Source of the DNA: Gnetum montanum
Taxonomy: Eukaryota; Streptophyta; Gnetopsida; Gnetales; Gnetaceae
NCBI GenBank assembly: GCA_015680685.1
Contig: MNCI01035354.1
Span: 51,722 to 76,958, forward strand
Direction: 5' to 3'
DNA: 25,237 nt
Below are positions 9,641 through 19,529 of this stretch, piece by piece (position 1 is the first letter of the stretch; the number at the start of each line of letters is the position of its first letter). A program made the translations under genes and the position numbers. The notes below the pieces were generated by a model. The model searched no databases. It saw nothing but the letters and a program-made list of their open reading frames with translations, and was not told the DNA's origin.

Positions 9641-10816
9641 TTCAACAAGTTAGAAGATTTAGGTCGAACTAGTTTGAAGGATGTCTTCCTAAAATAGATC
9701 TATTCATAAAAGATCTACTCTTATATGACTATGGAACTTTGTAAATCTCATTTCTTAAGATAGTAATTCTTCTTGTTTGATTAAAACCATACTATTGCTA
9801 TTTAAAGTTGAACTCAAAGTTTCGATGTACTATTCCTTTTGTAACTTTCCTTTGTCTTTTCCTCTTTGCAAGCACAATACCTAGTTTAAGACCTATACTG
9901 AATGTCCCTATTCTAGGTTTAGATGTCTAAGGTTTGTTATTTTCTACAATCTCTAATACTTTTTCTATTGATAGAGTTGTAATACGTAACTTAGAATGGA
10001 GATGAGTTATAAATAAAAACAAAATTACAAATAAAATTGTTATAAACATAAATCAATTACATAATAGAATGATGTGTATGGTAAATCTCACCATCTCAAA
10101 ATTCACTTAAGTCTAAAACATGGTTGAGGCTACCATTATGGTAGATCCTCAAATGCCACACACTCCCTGTAGGGTGTACAAGGTTGATATCCCACAAACT
10201 CCTAAAGACATTGCAAGATCAACCAACAAGTTGTGATGCTCTTGCAAGAGACACTTACATAACCCTAAGGGTTAATGCAAAAAGCCAAACATTTGAACAA
10301 CTCAAGATTTCAATGCAGATCTCTCCACAAAGAGAATCTATGCTCCACAAAGCTCATGATGGATACAATAAGAAATGATGTGTAGAGAGATAATTCTTCA
10401 TATCAAATCTACACCAATCTAGCTCATACTAGGGTAATAAAATAGCTAGCACTAAAATCATATCAAAGCACACATGATATAACAAGAAATAGACCATAGA
10501 TCTAATCAACATGCACTCATGCATGAAACAAATCAATCAAAATCCTAGAAAAAGAATGTAGTAATGATGATGCAAATCCCAAGAATAATCTTCCAAATCC
10601 TTGCAAGATCTTAGCTAAAGAAAACCCTTGATTGATACCCAACTAAGATGCCAAATTCAAAGGTGTTAGATCACTTAATGCCTTAGATTTCTTGGAAGAT
10701 CAAGATTTGGAATTATTCTTTTATAATCCTCACACCATGTAAGTTTTCTATGAAGAGCTGGAGTTAGGGAATTTGCCAGAAATAGCCTTTTTTATTTTTT
10801 CCAATGGCTACCTCGC

Positions 10817-11122
10817 TAGGACATCCCATTGAAGCTTGGACATTCATACTACAAGGACTAACATTTAGGTAGGACATCTAAAAATAGTTAGGATGTCCAC
10901 CCTGACATTTGCTTCAACTCTTGTAGGATGTCTACATTTTCATTTGGAAATCCACCCTATGGAAGATTCACACTTTAGCTTGAACATCCACCCTAAATTG
11001 GAAACTCTTTTGTAGCTCTACTAGGCTTCTACTGGGATGTCCACACTAAATTTGGGATGTCCATCCTAGGTTGGGACATCCACATTTTGGATGGGATGTT
11101 TACCCTCTAGTTGAGATGTCCA
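10817..11122. repeat. Array of GGATGTCC / GGACATCC motifs in both orientations
   Basis: About a dozen copies of the octamer, or near matches, occur at irregular spacing of about 20-45 bases. Many are followed by ACCCT, ATCCT or ACACT. Clear ones lie near 10818 (GGACATCC), 10893 (GGATGTCC), 10924 (GGATGTCT), 11038, 11060 and 11079. Both orientations are mixed, unlike a simple head-to-tail minisatellite. No protein is encoded across it. It may be part of an old LTR or the subterminal region of a DNA transposon. Confidence 0.65.
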
Positions 11123-11254
11123 AAAAAATTAGTATTTTCAATTTGAAAGTCCATGTAATCTCTAGGGATCTTTGAAAGTCTTCTTTGATCCTCTTCAACA
11201 TCAACTCTTTGAATTCCATGACTTCACCTTGATCTTGCCTTGAATTCATTGAGT

Positions 11255-11335
11255 CTTTAGTTGGAACTTCCAAACTTGGAACTTCCCACATTTTAGTTTG
11301 AAACTTCCCAACTTTTCTCTCTATGGAACTTTAGG
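11255..11335. repeat. Cluster of TTGGAACTTCC-like motifs
   Basis: TTGGAACTTCC, CTTGGAACTTCC and TTTGAAACTTCCC, then ATGGAACTTT, follow each other at about 20-30 base spacing directly downstream of the GGATGTCC array. They are probably part of the same degenerate repetitive unit. Confidence 0.5.
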
Positions 11336-11339
11336 TTCT

Positions 11340-12504
11340 TCTAGGAGTCTTCTAAATGTCATGTTTCACATTCTACATTACCTTCTAAGTATCCCAAAAC
11401 ATCTAAAAATTGTACACAAGCATAGCTACCAAAACCTACCTCTCCATTTACAAGTTTTCACTCACCAAAATAGGAAATTAGTTAACAATCTTCCCTCTTT
11501 TAGTGATGTTCAAAACCTTAGAAATACATTAGTTGAAAAACAATAAAATATTAAATAAAAATGCATTTTTATTATCTTATGATCATCAACCTCATAAGCT
11601 TATATAAATAATCATATCATATAATGAAATATGATAAAGCAAAGTTAAAACATGTAAGCTTGAGCCTTTGGATTCCAAGGACACATTTTCACATTTCTCC
11701 CACATTTTGGAAAGCATCCAAAAAGAATAGAAGAAATCAATCAAACACTCTTCTCCTTTTACATCTCATAGTGAATTATCTTTTTTCTCACAAAATGCCT
11801 CTTGTGACTTTAGGATATGTGGATGAAGTTTTATCTTCTATTTAATCTTTTAAAATAAGATATGGTCTCTATCCAGAGCCATTTTTGGATTACTCCCCTT
11901 CAATATAGGTTTCTTAGTAACCAAGATAAAATCCAAAGGAGTAAGATTCACATTTGAAATTAAACTCATCTTCATACCTTAGTGTTGGTCCTTGAATGCA
12001 TGTAGGTAGTTACCATCATGGGGTTGCTTCCTAAATCATTATTACTGATGTGGAGCTTAATAAAATTCTAATGCTTCTCCTACATAAGTGTTTCATGAAA
12101 ATTAAGAGAGAAAAAATGCTTACTTCCCTTTCATGGATGCATCGTCATGGCCATAGGATGAAATAACATTTGAAGTTCCTTATTAAGTGACATCATGAAA
12201 CATCTTTGGCCAATGCTTTAACTCTCTACTCTTGTTGAGATTGGATGTATCATGATGAAATATGTGCAAATGAACTAAATCATGAAAGTCCATGAATGTA
12301 TGATACTACACTCACGAAAATTACCTCCTTAGTCACGTTGTTGGGAAGGGTTCCAACCTTGAGGTATTTTCTTGTTCTACTAATTAGTGTGTCTTCTTAT
12401 TTCCTTCTTCCCTACCTTCTAGGGTTACAGTTTCTTATTTATCTTGTTTCTTGAGTATATGTGGGTTGTTCTTTTTTTTTCTTTTGAAATATTCTCTTAG
12501 GTAA
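11340..12504. other. Non-coding flank upstream of copy B
   Basis: Nothing recognisable: no conserved protein, no RNA gene. The sequence is AT-rich with short open frames only (for example 11624-11845). The last bases, GGTAA at 12500-12504, are the candidate 5' target-site duplication of the element that starts at 12505. Confidence 0.5.
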
Positions 12505-12513
12505 TGATGGGAC

Positions 12514-12590
12514 GTGATATCGCATGGGCCATGATATTGCGTACACGATATCGCATCGTCCCCAGTGATATCGCGTATGTGATATCGTAG
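12514..12590 (+). promoter_or_regulatory. U3 array of GATATCGC motifs upstream of the LTR TATA box
   Basis: Five copies of (T/C)GATAT(C/T)G(C/T)(A/G) at spacings of 17, 14, 20 and 14 bases, ending about 20 bases before the TATA box. Each core GATATC is palindromic and most carry a CpG. The 3' LTR has six related copies, many with G-to-A or C-to-T changes. Repeated motifs in U3 commonly act as enhancers; that role here is inference. Confidence 0.6.
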
Positions 12591-12604
12591 GGCACCGCCA
12601 AGTC

Positions 12605-12612
12605 TATAAATA
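12605..12612 (+). promoter_or_regulatory. LTR promoter TATA box
   Basis: TATAAATA, inside the string AAGTCTATAAATAAGA that is also present at 18805-18812 in the 3' LTR and, on the minus strand, at 2118-2125 in copy A. Transcription of the element would begin about 25-35 bases downstream. Confidence 0.75.
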
Positions 12613-13334
12613 AGAGGCAACTCTCTCTTGTTTCTAATGCAAGGCCTAGACCATAGTGAAACTCTAGTAATTTTACCTCTCTAGAGATAGAATAATTTCC
12701 ATGTGTCCACAGTAGGAACTCCAAAGTGAACAGATCTTTATTCAAGCAAATATTGTACCTGAACACAAGTTTGTGTACGATAATAAAGATGAACTTCTTG
12801 GATAAACCTTGTAGTGCATGGAATAGGCTAAATAGGACTTTCCTTACTGTTATTTATTGTTTATCATTTAAATGCTTTATTAATTAATTAAATCTCTCTC
12901 AACCCTTTTCCTGCAGTTAAGTGCATTCAGTACGACCACTTCGAGCATGTGCATTACGCTTGGTAATCCCAGTAACAAATAGCATTTGGTAACAAAGGTT
13001 GCATTGGTTCAGGGTGTGAATGGTAAGTGGGAACGGATGTTGATGCTAGGTTAATTAAGGCTTAGTTAGTTAGTTAAAGTTAGTGAATTAGTCTCTTCAC
13101 CCTTCACCTCATTAGCATAGGAGATAAAATAGAAAAGATATAAAAATCACATACCTCAAACTTACTTAACCATACAACCATGAAAACTACAAGTAAGTCT
13201 AGGAAGACAATGAATGATTAACCTTAAGTGTTCCATGATGCATGTAGGCACTTAGTCTGTGGAGTTCGACCAGATCACGTGTATAACGCTTGTATTCATA
13301 TGGTTGAGTGTAGGGGTGCCTTGCCACTCATCAT

Positions 13335-13352
13335 TGGCGCCGTTGTCGGGGA
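13335..13352 (+). promoter_or_regulatory. Primer-binding site of copy B (tRNA-Asp type)
   Basis: TGGCGCCGTTGTCGGGGA starts one base after the LTR and matches the complement of the plant tRNA-Asp 3' end at 17 of 18 positions. It primes minus-strand DNA synthesis. Confidence 0.88.
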
Positions 13353-13478
13353 CTAAGTGTTTGTGCACTAAGTAGAACATAGGAAATCATCCACATCGTT
13401 AGGAAGCTTAAACAAACCCTTAAGGTTAATCATAAGAAAATTTAAATAACAGTCAATAACACACTGAGTAAGATAACA

Positions 13479-15520
13479 ATGTCTTCTTCTTCTCATAAAA
13501 GCACTTCACCATCGAGGGATCACACAAGAGATCGTCGGTAGTGTAACACACGTAACCTAGATCCGCCAGTTCCTCAAGGGTATCGGGTAGTGTATACTCA
13601 TCACGATGAGTATATACCCGATTTTACCTTTATCCTCCATCAGGAAAAACAACTATGTTGGCATGACCTGCAAGGTAACATAGTGTTACCCCCAGATCGT
13701 GCAGTCCCCAACATGCTTCTCCATGCTCTTGCACAAATTGTCATGACATAGCTATACGCTGAATACGTTGCAGAAGATTATGAATTAAGGGATTACCATC
13801 CCACAAAAGTGCAACGTTTAAGGGACTAAGGTAGGAAAGCCACCACACATTGTTGAAGGGCAAAGGGATCCCGCACATCCTAAGTGAAATTGGAGATGTT
13901 GAACCACTTATAACAGGTTCTCTATCAAATGATGTTCCTCCTCCTAACGATGGTGATGAGGTGGGGTATCAGAACCTACGCTCTATGATACACAACCTTG
14001 GTTCTGATCCTTGTGAATGCCAACTGTTCACTGAGGGAACAACAACACATGACAAGGATGGGCACTTGGATCATCATCATGATCGGGGCCGTAGCCATTG
14101 AAGAGAAGGTAAGAAGCATCATCATGGCGATGGTTCTCCTTCTTCTTCCCCTTCATCACATCACTCACCCTCTCCTTCCACATCAGGGCATAGCCACCAA
14201 GAGCATAACAGTGAGGATAAGGGTAAGCGAGATGAGAGACCTCAACAAGAGAGTTGAGAGAGAGGACAAGGGCACTCCAGAGAGTCAAGGCATGAACGAA
14301 GGGAAAGTAGGGAACAACGTAGACATCATAGACATCATGAGGGAGATGATCATGATGAACCACTACTAGCCATTCGAAGTAAGCTAGATATTATGAAGGC
14401 AGTTAGGATACCTACAAGGCATCAAAAGGATAGTCGGATCAAAAGATTAGATATGAATAATATCCCACGCTTCGAAAGGGAATACAATGTTGATCCACAA
14501 AATCATTTACAGGTGTTCCACAATGCCTGCACCTTGCAAAATATTGAGAATGAGTGGCAAAAACTAAAGTTGTTTCCTAGGACACTCATAAAGGAAGCAG
14601 AGAGTTGGTACTGGTCCTTAGAGCTAGAAACCATTAGGAGATGGAGTACGATGTTAGAATTTTTCAACAATAAATATCAAATGTACTCCAGAGTGTTTAA
14701 CTTGTGTAAGTAGATCCAAGGATGGAAGTAGGGTACTCATGAACCCTTGGATGCTGCCATGGGTCGATACTATGCATTGCTACATCATTGCCTAGGCCAT
14801 GGTTACACACAATGGAATCAACTCCGCCACCTCGTAGATGGGCCAAGACATGAGACTAGGAGAACCCTTGGGACTTATGCCCAAGGGAAATTATCTAAAC
14901 TTAGATCCCATGAAATTCATCGATTATTGGAACAAGTAGCCAAAGAAGAAGGGGAGCTATAGAAAAGAGAAAGCGTGGAAGAATATAACTGCGATCCTTC
15001 CCTTCGAAAGAAGGGAGTAATATTTTGTGATGAAGAGGATGAGTCACCACTCGAAGAGTTGGTGAATAGAAAAACCTTGCCACTCCAGAAGTTAACAATG
15101 GAAGTGTCAGGTAAGGTAGAGGAAATATGGAGCTCCTTAGATAGCAAAATTGAAATTGTCCTAAAAATTGTAGAGGAGTCTAAGGAGGAACGAAGTAGTG
15201 ATCACAATAAGAAAAAGTAGAGAGATTCAGGCCATGCACATGACAAGGGTAAGTGGAAAATCACTATCTCCGATGAGGTTGTGGATTTGGACACAGAAAA
15301 TGATGGTGGATGTGAGATCTGCCAATATGACCATCCTAAGGGATGTTGTCCAATCATCTCACATATACAAGAGCTTGGGGTGTATGCACTCAACCCAAGA
15401 CTTAATAGATGGCACACACCCCAAAGGTTACCTTATCCCCAAGGTAACCTGAGACAGTTCCACCAACCATTAACATACTATCCAAGTGGAACACCACCAC
15501 AACCCATCAAACAACATTAG
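13479..15520 (+). pseudogene. Decayed gag of copy B
   Basis: Start ATG at 13479 (MSSSSHKSTSPSRDHTRDRR), then TAG at 13539-13541. The N-terminal block continues in frame (VVYTHHDEY, FTFILHQE, LQGNIVLPPDRA) with another TAG at 13749-13751. A frameshift near 13840 leads to an acidic stretch, then a His/Ser/Asp/Arg-rich low-complexity linker (about 14040-14370). The retrotransposon gag core runs from about 14456 to 15220 (NIPRFERE, NEWQKLKLFPRTLIKEAESW, LDAAMGRYYALLHHCLG), with stops at 14711, at about 14729, at 14960 and at 15218. A zinc knuckle follows at 15311-15349. The order N-block, linker, core, zinc knuckle, protease is typical of a Gypsy gag-pro. The N-terminal block is not one I can name. 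Gag would assemble the particle and package RNA. Confidence 0.82.
15311..15349 (+). other. Gag zinc knuckle
   Basis: CEICQYDHPKGCC: a Cys-X2-Cys-X3-His-X4-Cys arrangement, one residue shorter than the usual CX2CX4HX4C between the second Cys and His. This is an RNA-binding nucleocapsid knuckle, here still intact in an otherwise broken gag. Confidence 0.7.
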
Positions 15521-15999
15521 CAGTAGCAACACCCACAGTCATGGGGGATGCCACCACCTAGACAACAATACCCTTACCAACAACCAGACCCATATGGCTA
15601 TTACGTGCAACAACTAGTTTCTCCAAGTGACTCTATGGATCATGCAACCCCAACGTCACTACCAAGTTCAGGAGTATTTTAGGACTCCTTCTCCTCCGGG
15701 AGACACTCCACATACATACCATCCTTAGAATCCATCTGCCACTCTTACGCTGGTAGTTCCACTACCACCCGTCAACAATGCAAGCAGAACTCCCCACTCA
15801 ACCGTAGCAATGTAATGCTACGATAGATGTAAACATTCAACCCACTACTAGTTCTAACAACCGTAAGAAGAGAAGACCTTTCTTCAGAACCAAAATCCCA
15901 AACAAGCTCTCACAACGACAAGCAGTTGAGTCTATGCATGCTCCTCCAACATACAAGGCTTCAGAGCTCCCTTCAGTCCAACAATAGAGCTTCACGCAT
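15521..15999 (+). pseudogene. Pro/Gln-rich gag-protease linker remnant
   Basis: After the zinc knuckle all frames are closed by stops, but the sequence still encodes runs of Pro, Gln, Thr and Ser (HQQ, PPPRQQYPYQQPDPYGY in short open pieces). This fits a low-complexity linker between gag and protease that has lost its frame. Confidence 0.5.
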
Positions 16000-16653
16000 A
16001 TGGTTATGTTAATGCATACCGTTACTGACTGGATCAAGGTAGGCCACCTTCCTAGGAAACTCTCTGACCCTGGAAGTCCCTTAATCTATTTCAAAGTTGC
16101 TGGGAATGAACCTGATAAGGCTCTTCTTGACTCAGGCTTTAGAGTCAACTTAATCTCAAGAGAAATGTATCAAGCCTGGAACCTACCCCAACTCAAGAAG
16201 AGCAATATTCAACTTGAGCTAGCTGACCAGTCCATCACCATTCCCTTGGGATTGGTGGAGGACATTGTTACCACTATGTGTGGTTGATCATACCTAGCTA
16301 ATTTCCTAGTGATAGAAGTTAACAGCAATAAAGGGGACTTCCCAATTATAATGGGAAGGGCATGGCTGAGTACAATAGATGCATGCCTAGGGATCCATGA
16401 TCTTTCCTTGGAGATATCTAAGGTAAACATTTATGGAAAGATCAAGAAGAAGAAAGTTCTGTGCATCACATATAGTGACTCAGAGGGTGATGACATGAAG
16501 GAATGCTCAACATCTTTTCCATGCAACTGGTATGTCCTAGAAACTCATATACAAAGGTGCTTGTATGTAGCAACCACACAACAAGTGGACACCCTTTGGT
16601 TGATAACTAATCAAAATAGCAACCCATCAACATGCATATCACGTCCACAATGA
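16000..16653 (+). pseudogene. Retrotransposon aspartic protease (retropepsin) of copy B
   Basis: One frame runs from 16000 to the TGA at 16651, interrupted only by a TGA at 16285-16287. It contains the retropepsin active-site string ALLDSGFRVNLISREMY (Asp at 16129) and, about 80 residues later, FPIIMGRAWLSTIDA, the Gly-Arg hairpin region typical of plant Gypsy proteases. The active site is normally Asp-Ser/Thr-Gly-Ala; here Ala is Phe. It would cleave Gag and Gag-Pro. A charged Lys/Asp-rich tail follows. The internal stop and altered motif imply loss of function. No reverse transcriptase follows, which is unusual for a Gypsy element. Confidence 0.8.
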
Positions 16654-18677
16654 AGGCATAGATACATTGGAGTATGAGCATCATCAACTTCCACCCCTTA
16701 ACTTGAAAACATCAATCGGGAGAAGTTGGACACTTTTGAAAAATTCAAATAGGTGCTCATTATTTCGAATCTCTCCCTTTCCATTTAGTCATGAGGGAGA
16801 TGGCCACCTATGCTAATCATTGGAGGTCCTTAGTTATTTTAAGTTTTTTTTTTGCACATTTTTGTTTTACAAATTTCGTTAACTTTTCTTGTTTTTGTTT
16901 TACAACATCCTTATACTTTTTCATTTTTTGTGTGTATTTGTGTGTTTTTTTATCCATCTTGTAAGTTTGTCATTTAATAAGTGTTCTTCATGATGGTATG
17001 AACTATTTTCCTATTGATTGCTAATGTTTGATTTTTACCTTTAAGTTATGATGTTGATACTAAGGTATGTTTCTTTTGATATGATAGGCAATGAGTCCAC
17101 TTCATTCATTCATTCACAAATTTCTATTGTCTCTCTTGGCTTGGAACTGTATAGTCCTTTTTCAATAATCAGAACTAAAATGAATCGGTGATGGCGTATT
17201 TCTCAAACTAAGGAAGGACTCAAGGCTTGAAAAGGGTGTGACTTCAAGGGAACTTGGTGCATTTGTGTTGGCCATTCTCTTAGGTGCTTGGATGTTTTCT
17301 TCTCAAGTTTTCTTACCGTTTTGATGTTACCCAATTATCGAGAAGCTGAGTAAATAAAAATAATAAGTCTTTGCATAGTGTAGTTCTCACGCATAAACAC
17401 ATAAAACAAAAAGAAAGTGAGAATTCAAATCACACCCCTTAGATGAAATAATCATGTGGGCTAAAAGCATTGGTTATGGAACTAAAATAAACATGTTCCC
17501 TCTAACTAAGGCCCTTCTTGCTTCCCATTCTCTCTTCTCCTTCGTTTCATTGGAATGATGGTGGCTCTTGGGCGAGGCATTCTTGTTATTCAAGTGGATG
17601 AATTGGCCAAATGCTTTAATGCAAAGTCATTGGATTTGATTTTTTTGAGGCCAAACTTGGAATGGGATCTACTAAGTCACATTAATCATGAAACACATAA
17701 GGGGTTGTACATCATCTTGTTCTTGAGACTCCATTCCATTCTCTCCTTTCCATCATTATTCCTCCATTATTCACCTCATTGCTAGTTGTATCATTAGTGT
17801 ATATTTTGGTGGATGCATTGTTTTCTTTTGGGTAAATTCTTGTAGTTAAGATCTTAACTCTTGTTCCAAATGACATTCCCAGAGCCTACAGACTCTTTGA
17901 ATGTGGGTTTGTCAGGGCATTAAGGGCATGAGCCTGCTTTGGGGAGACCTACTGGCATTCCTATTTGGTGCATCCATTAAATTCTTTCCCTTAACATTTT
18001 TGCAATCCACTCTATTTTGTTCATTTCCATCTTGATATCCATTAACATTATAGTTGTCTCTTTTTCTCCATCTTTCTTATTCTTTTACTTCCTCCATTCT
18101 CTCGCTACTGGAGGTTCACTCTTAGTCATGGGGGTCCTGACCCAATTTTTTCAATTTTCTCCTAGCCCCTACACCTTCGATAGTCACTATGATTATATCT
18201 CCAAACCCGTATCAACCATACCACAACTCAACCAATGGACCTTTCATTGAGGCAAGGTATCAACTGCATTGAAATTCATTTACCCTTGCTAATACAAGAC
18301 TGTGTTGTGTGTGTAGATGGCAATCATACAATAATAGATTGGATCTGGAGGGAACACTTGGAATGGACCAGGGCTAAAGCAACTATGCAAGGTGCAAGAT
18401 CGATGGTGCACTTATGGATAGACAACGAAAGATGCAATCTTAGCGTTGACAGTAGCAGACTTCTTCTTTCTTCCCTCTTCTCTCTTAGCTACTAAATAAG
18501 GCCTAATGTCAAATGTATAAAGTGTTCACTCTTGTTGTCGTGAACACCATTTTTGTCTTGTCTTGTAATCATGATCCGTTCACACGTCATCCCATTCACC
18601 ATTAGTTCCATTTGAGTCAATAATCCCATACCTTCCCAATATTCTGTAAGGAACTCGAGGATGATTTTTCATTCCGT
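16654..18677 (+). other. Non-coding 3' internal region of copy B
   Basis: About 2 kb that replaces the expected pol genes. It starts with a T-rich tract (about 16840-16960) and continues AT-rich. The open frames (17555-17785, 18017-18250, 18235-18495) show no known domain. I looked for the (Y/F)xDD reverse-transcriptase box, RNase H acidic motifs and the integrase HHCC/DDE signature in the available frames and found none. Confidence 0.65.
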
Positions 18678-18687
18678 CATGGGGGTA
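18678..18687 (+). promoter_or_regulatory. Polypurine tract-like site before the 3' LTR
   Basis: CATGGGGGTA lies directly against the TG of the 3' LTR. A short G-rich tract in this position primes plus-strand synthesis in LTR retrotransposons. It is short, so this is the likely but not proven PPT. Confidence 0.5.
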
Positions 18688-19529
18688 TGATGGGACACAA
18701 TATCGCATGGGCCGTGATATCGCATCCCTCACAATATCACGTACGCGATATTGCGTCGTCCCCCACAATATCATGTATGTGATATCACGGTGCGCCACCA
18801 AGTCTATAAATAAGATGCAGCTGTCCCTTGTTTCTAATGCTAGGCCTAGACCATAGTGAAACTCTAGTAGTTTTACCTCTCCAGAGATAGAATAATTTCC
18901 ATGTGCCCACAATAGGAACTCCAAAGTGAGCGAATCTTTATTTGAGCAAATATTGTACCTGAACACAAGTTTGTGTACGACAATGAAGACGAACTTCTTG
19001 GATAAACCTTGTAGTGCATGGAATAGGCTAAATAGGACTTTACTTACTGTTATTTATTTTTTATCATTTAAATGCTTTATTAGTTAATTAAATCTCTCTC
19101 AACCCTTCTCCCGTAATTAAGTGCATTCAGTACGACTGCTTTGAGCATGTGCGTTACGCTTGGTAATCCCGGTAACGAATAGCATTTGCTAATCAAGGTT
19201 GCATTGGTTCAGGGTGTGAATGGTAAGTAGGAATGGATGCTGATGCTAGGTTAATTAAGGCTTAGTTAGTTAGTTAAAGTTAGTGAATTAGTCTCTTCAC
19301 CCTTCACCTCATTAGCATAGGAGATAAAATAGAAAAGATATAAAATTCACATACCTCAAACTTACTTAACCATACAACCATGACAACTACAAGTCTAGGA
19401 AGACAATGAATGATTAACCTTAAGTGTTCCATGAGGCATGTAGGCACTTAGTCTATAGAGTTCGACCAGATCATGCGTGTAACGCTCGTATTCGTATGGT
19501 TGAGTGTAGGGGTACCTCGCCACTCATCA
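18688..19529 (+). repeat. 3' LTR of copy B (842 bases)
   Basis: Starts TGATGGGACACAATATCGCA and ends CGCCACTCATCA, aligning end to end with 12505-13333 at roughly 92% identity by eye. Differences include a net gain of about one motif in the U3 array, a loss of 4 bases (TAAG) near 19393, and many G-to-A or C-to-T changes. The TATA box is intact at 18805-18812; the AATAAA of the 5' LTR reads AATGAA here. Direct flanks also share GGTA (18684-18687, 19530-19533), so a solo LTR cannot be wholly excluded. Confidence 0.88.

Larger units (their letters stand above)
8905..10816. other. AT-rich non-coding stretch
   Basis: No coding region, RNA gene or transposon terminus could be supported. It holds two short tandem duplications (9384-9417 and about 9518-9640). 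The open frame at 10184-10378 has no recognisable features. Low-complexity A/T-rich sequence resembling very old transposon debris dominates. Confidence 0.5.
12505..13333 (+). repeat. 5' LTR of copy B (829 bases)
   Basis: Starts TGATGGGACGTGATATCGCA and ends GCCACTCATCA. U3 carries five GATAT(C/T)G motifs (GATAT at 12516, 12533, 12547, 12567 and 12581), a TATAAATA box at 12605-12612, and AATAAA at 12782-12787. It aligns end to end with 18688-19529. Confidence 0.9.
12505..19529 (+). mobile_element. Complete non-autonomous Gypsy-type LTR retrotransposon, copy B (gag-protease only)
   Basis: Two direct LTRs (12505-13333 and 18688-19529) of the same orientation enclose a tRNA-Asp-type PBS, a gag, an aspartic protease and a purine-rich tract. 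The element is about 7.0 kb. Flanks are GGTAA before and GGTAC after, a four-out-of-five match to a target-site duplication. Between the protease (ends 16653) and the 3' LTR lie about 2 kb with no frame carrying reverse transcriptase, RNase H or integrase motifs. The structure fits non-autonomous gag-bearing plant elements of the TR-GAG/LARD type that need pol from elsewhere. The LTRs differ at roughly 8% of positions by eye count, and gag has several stops, so it is old and immobile. Alternative: an element whose 3' half was lost plus an unrelated solo LTR at 18688; this is less likely because a purine tract sits correctly before 18688. Confidence 0.8.

Noticed and set aside
12497-12766. Minus-strand open frames over the 5' LTR of copy B (and 18580-18966 over the 3' LTR)
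   Set aside because: They cover U3, the TATA box and the leader in antisense and differ between the two LTRs; no protein features.
14028-14363. Minus-strand 111-residue frame rich in His, Asp and Tyr
   Set aside because: Antisense of the low-complexity gag linker; composition follows from the sense repeat.
17555-17785. 76-residue frame in the 3' part of copy B as a possible captured gene
   Set aside because: No recognisable domain, no conservation evidence available, and the length is expected by chance in this AT-rich DNA.
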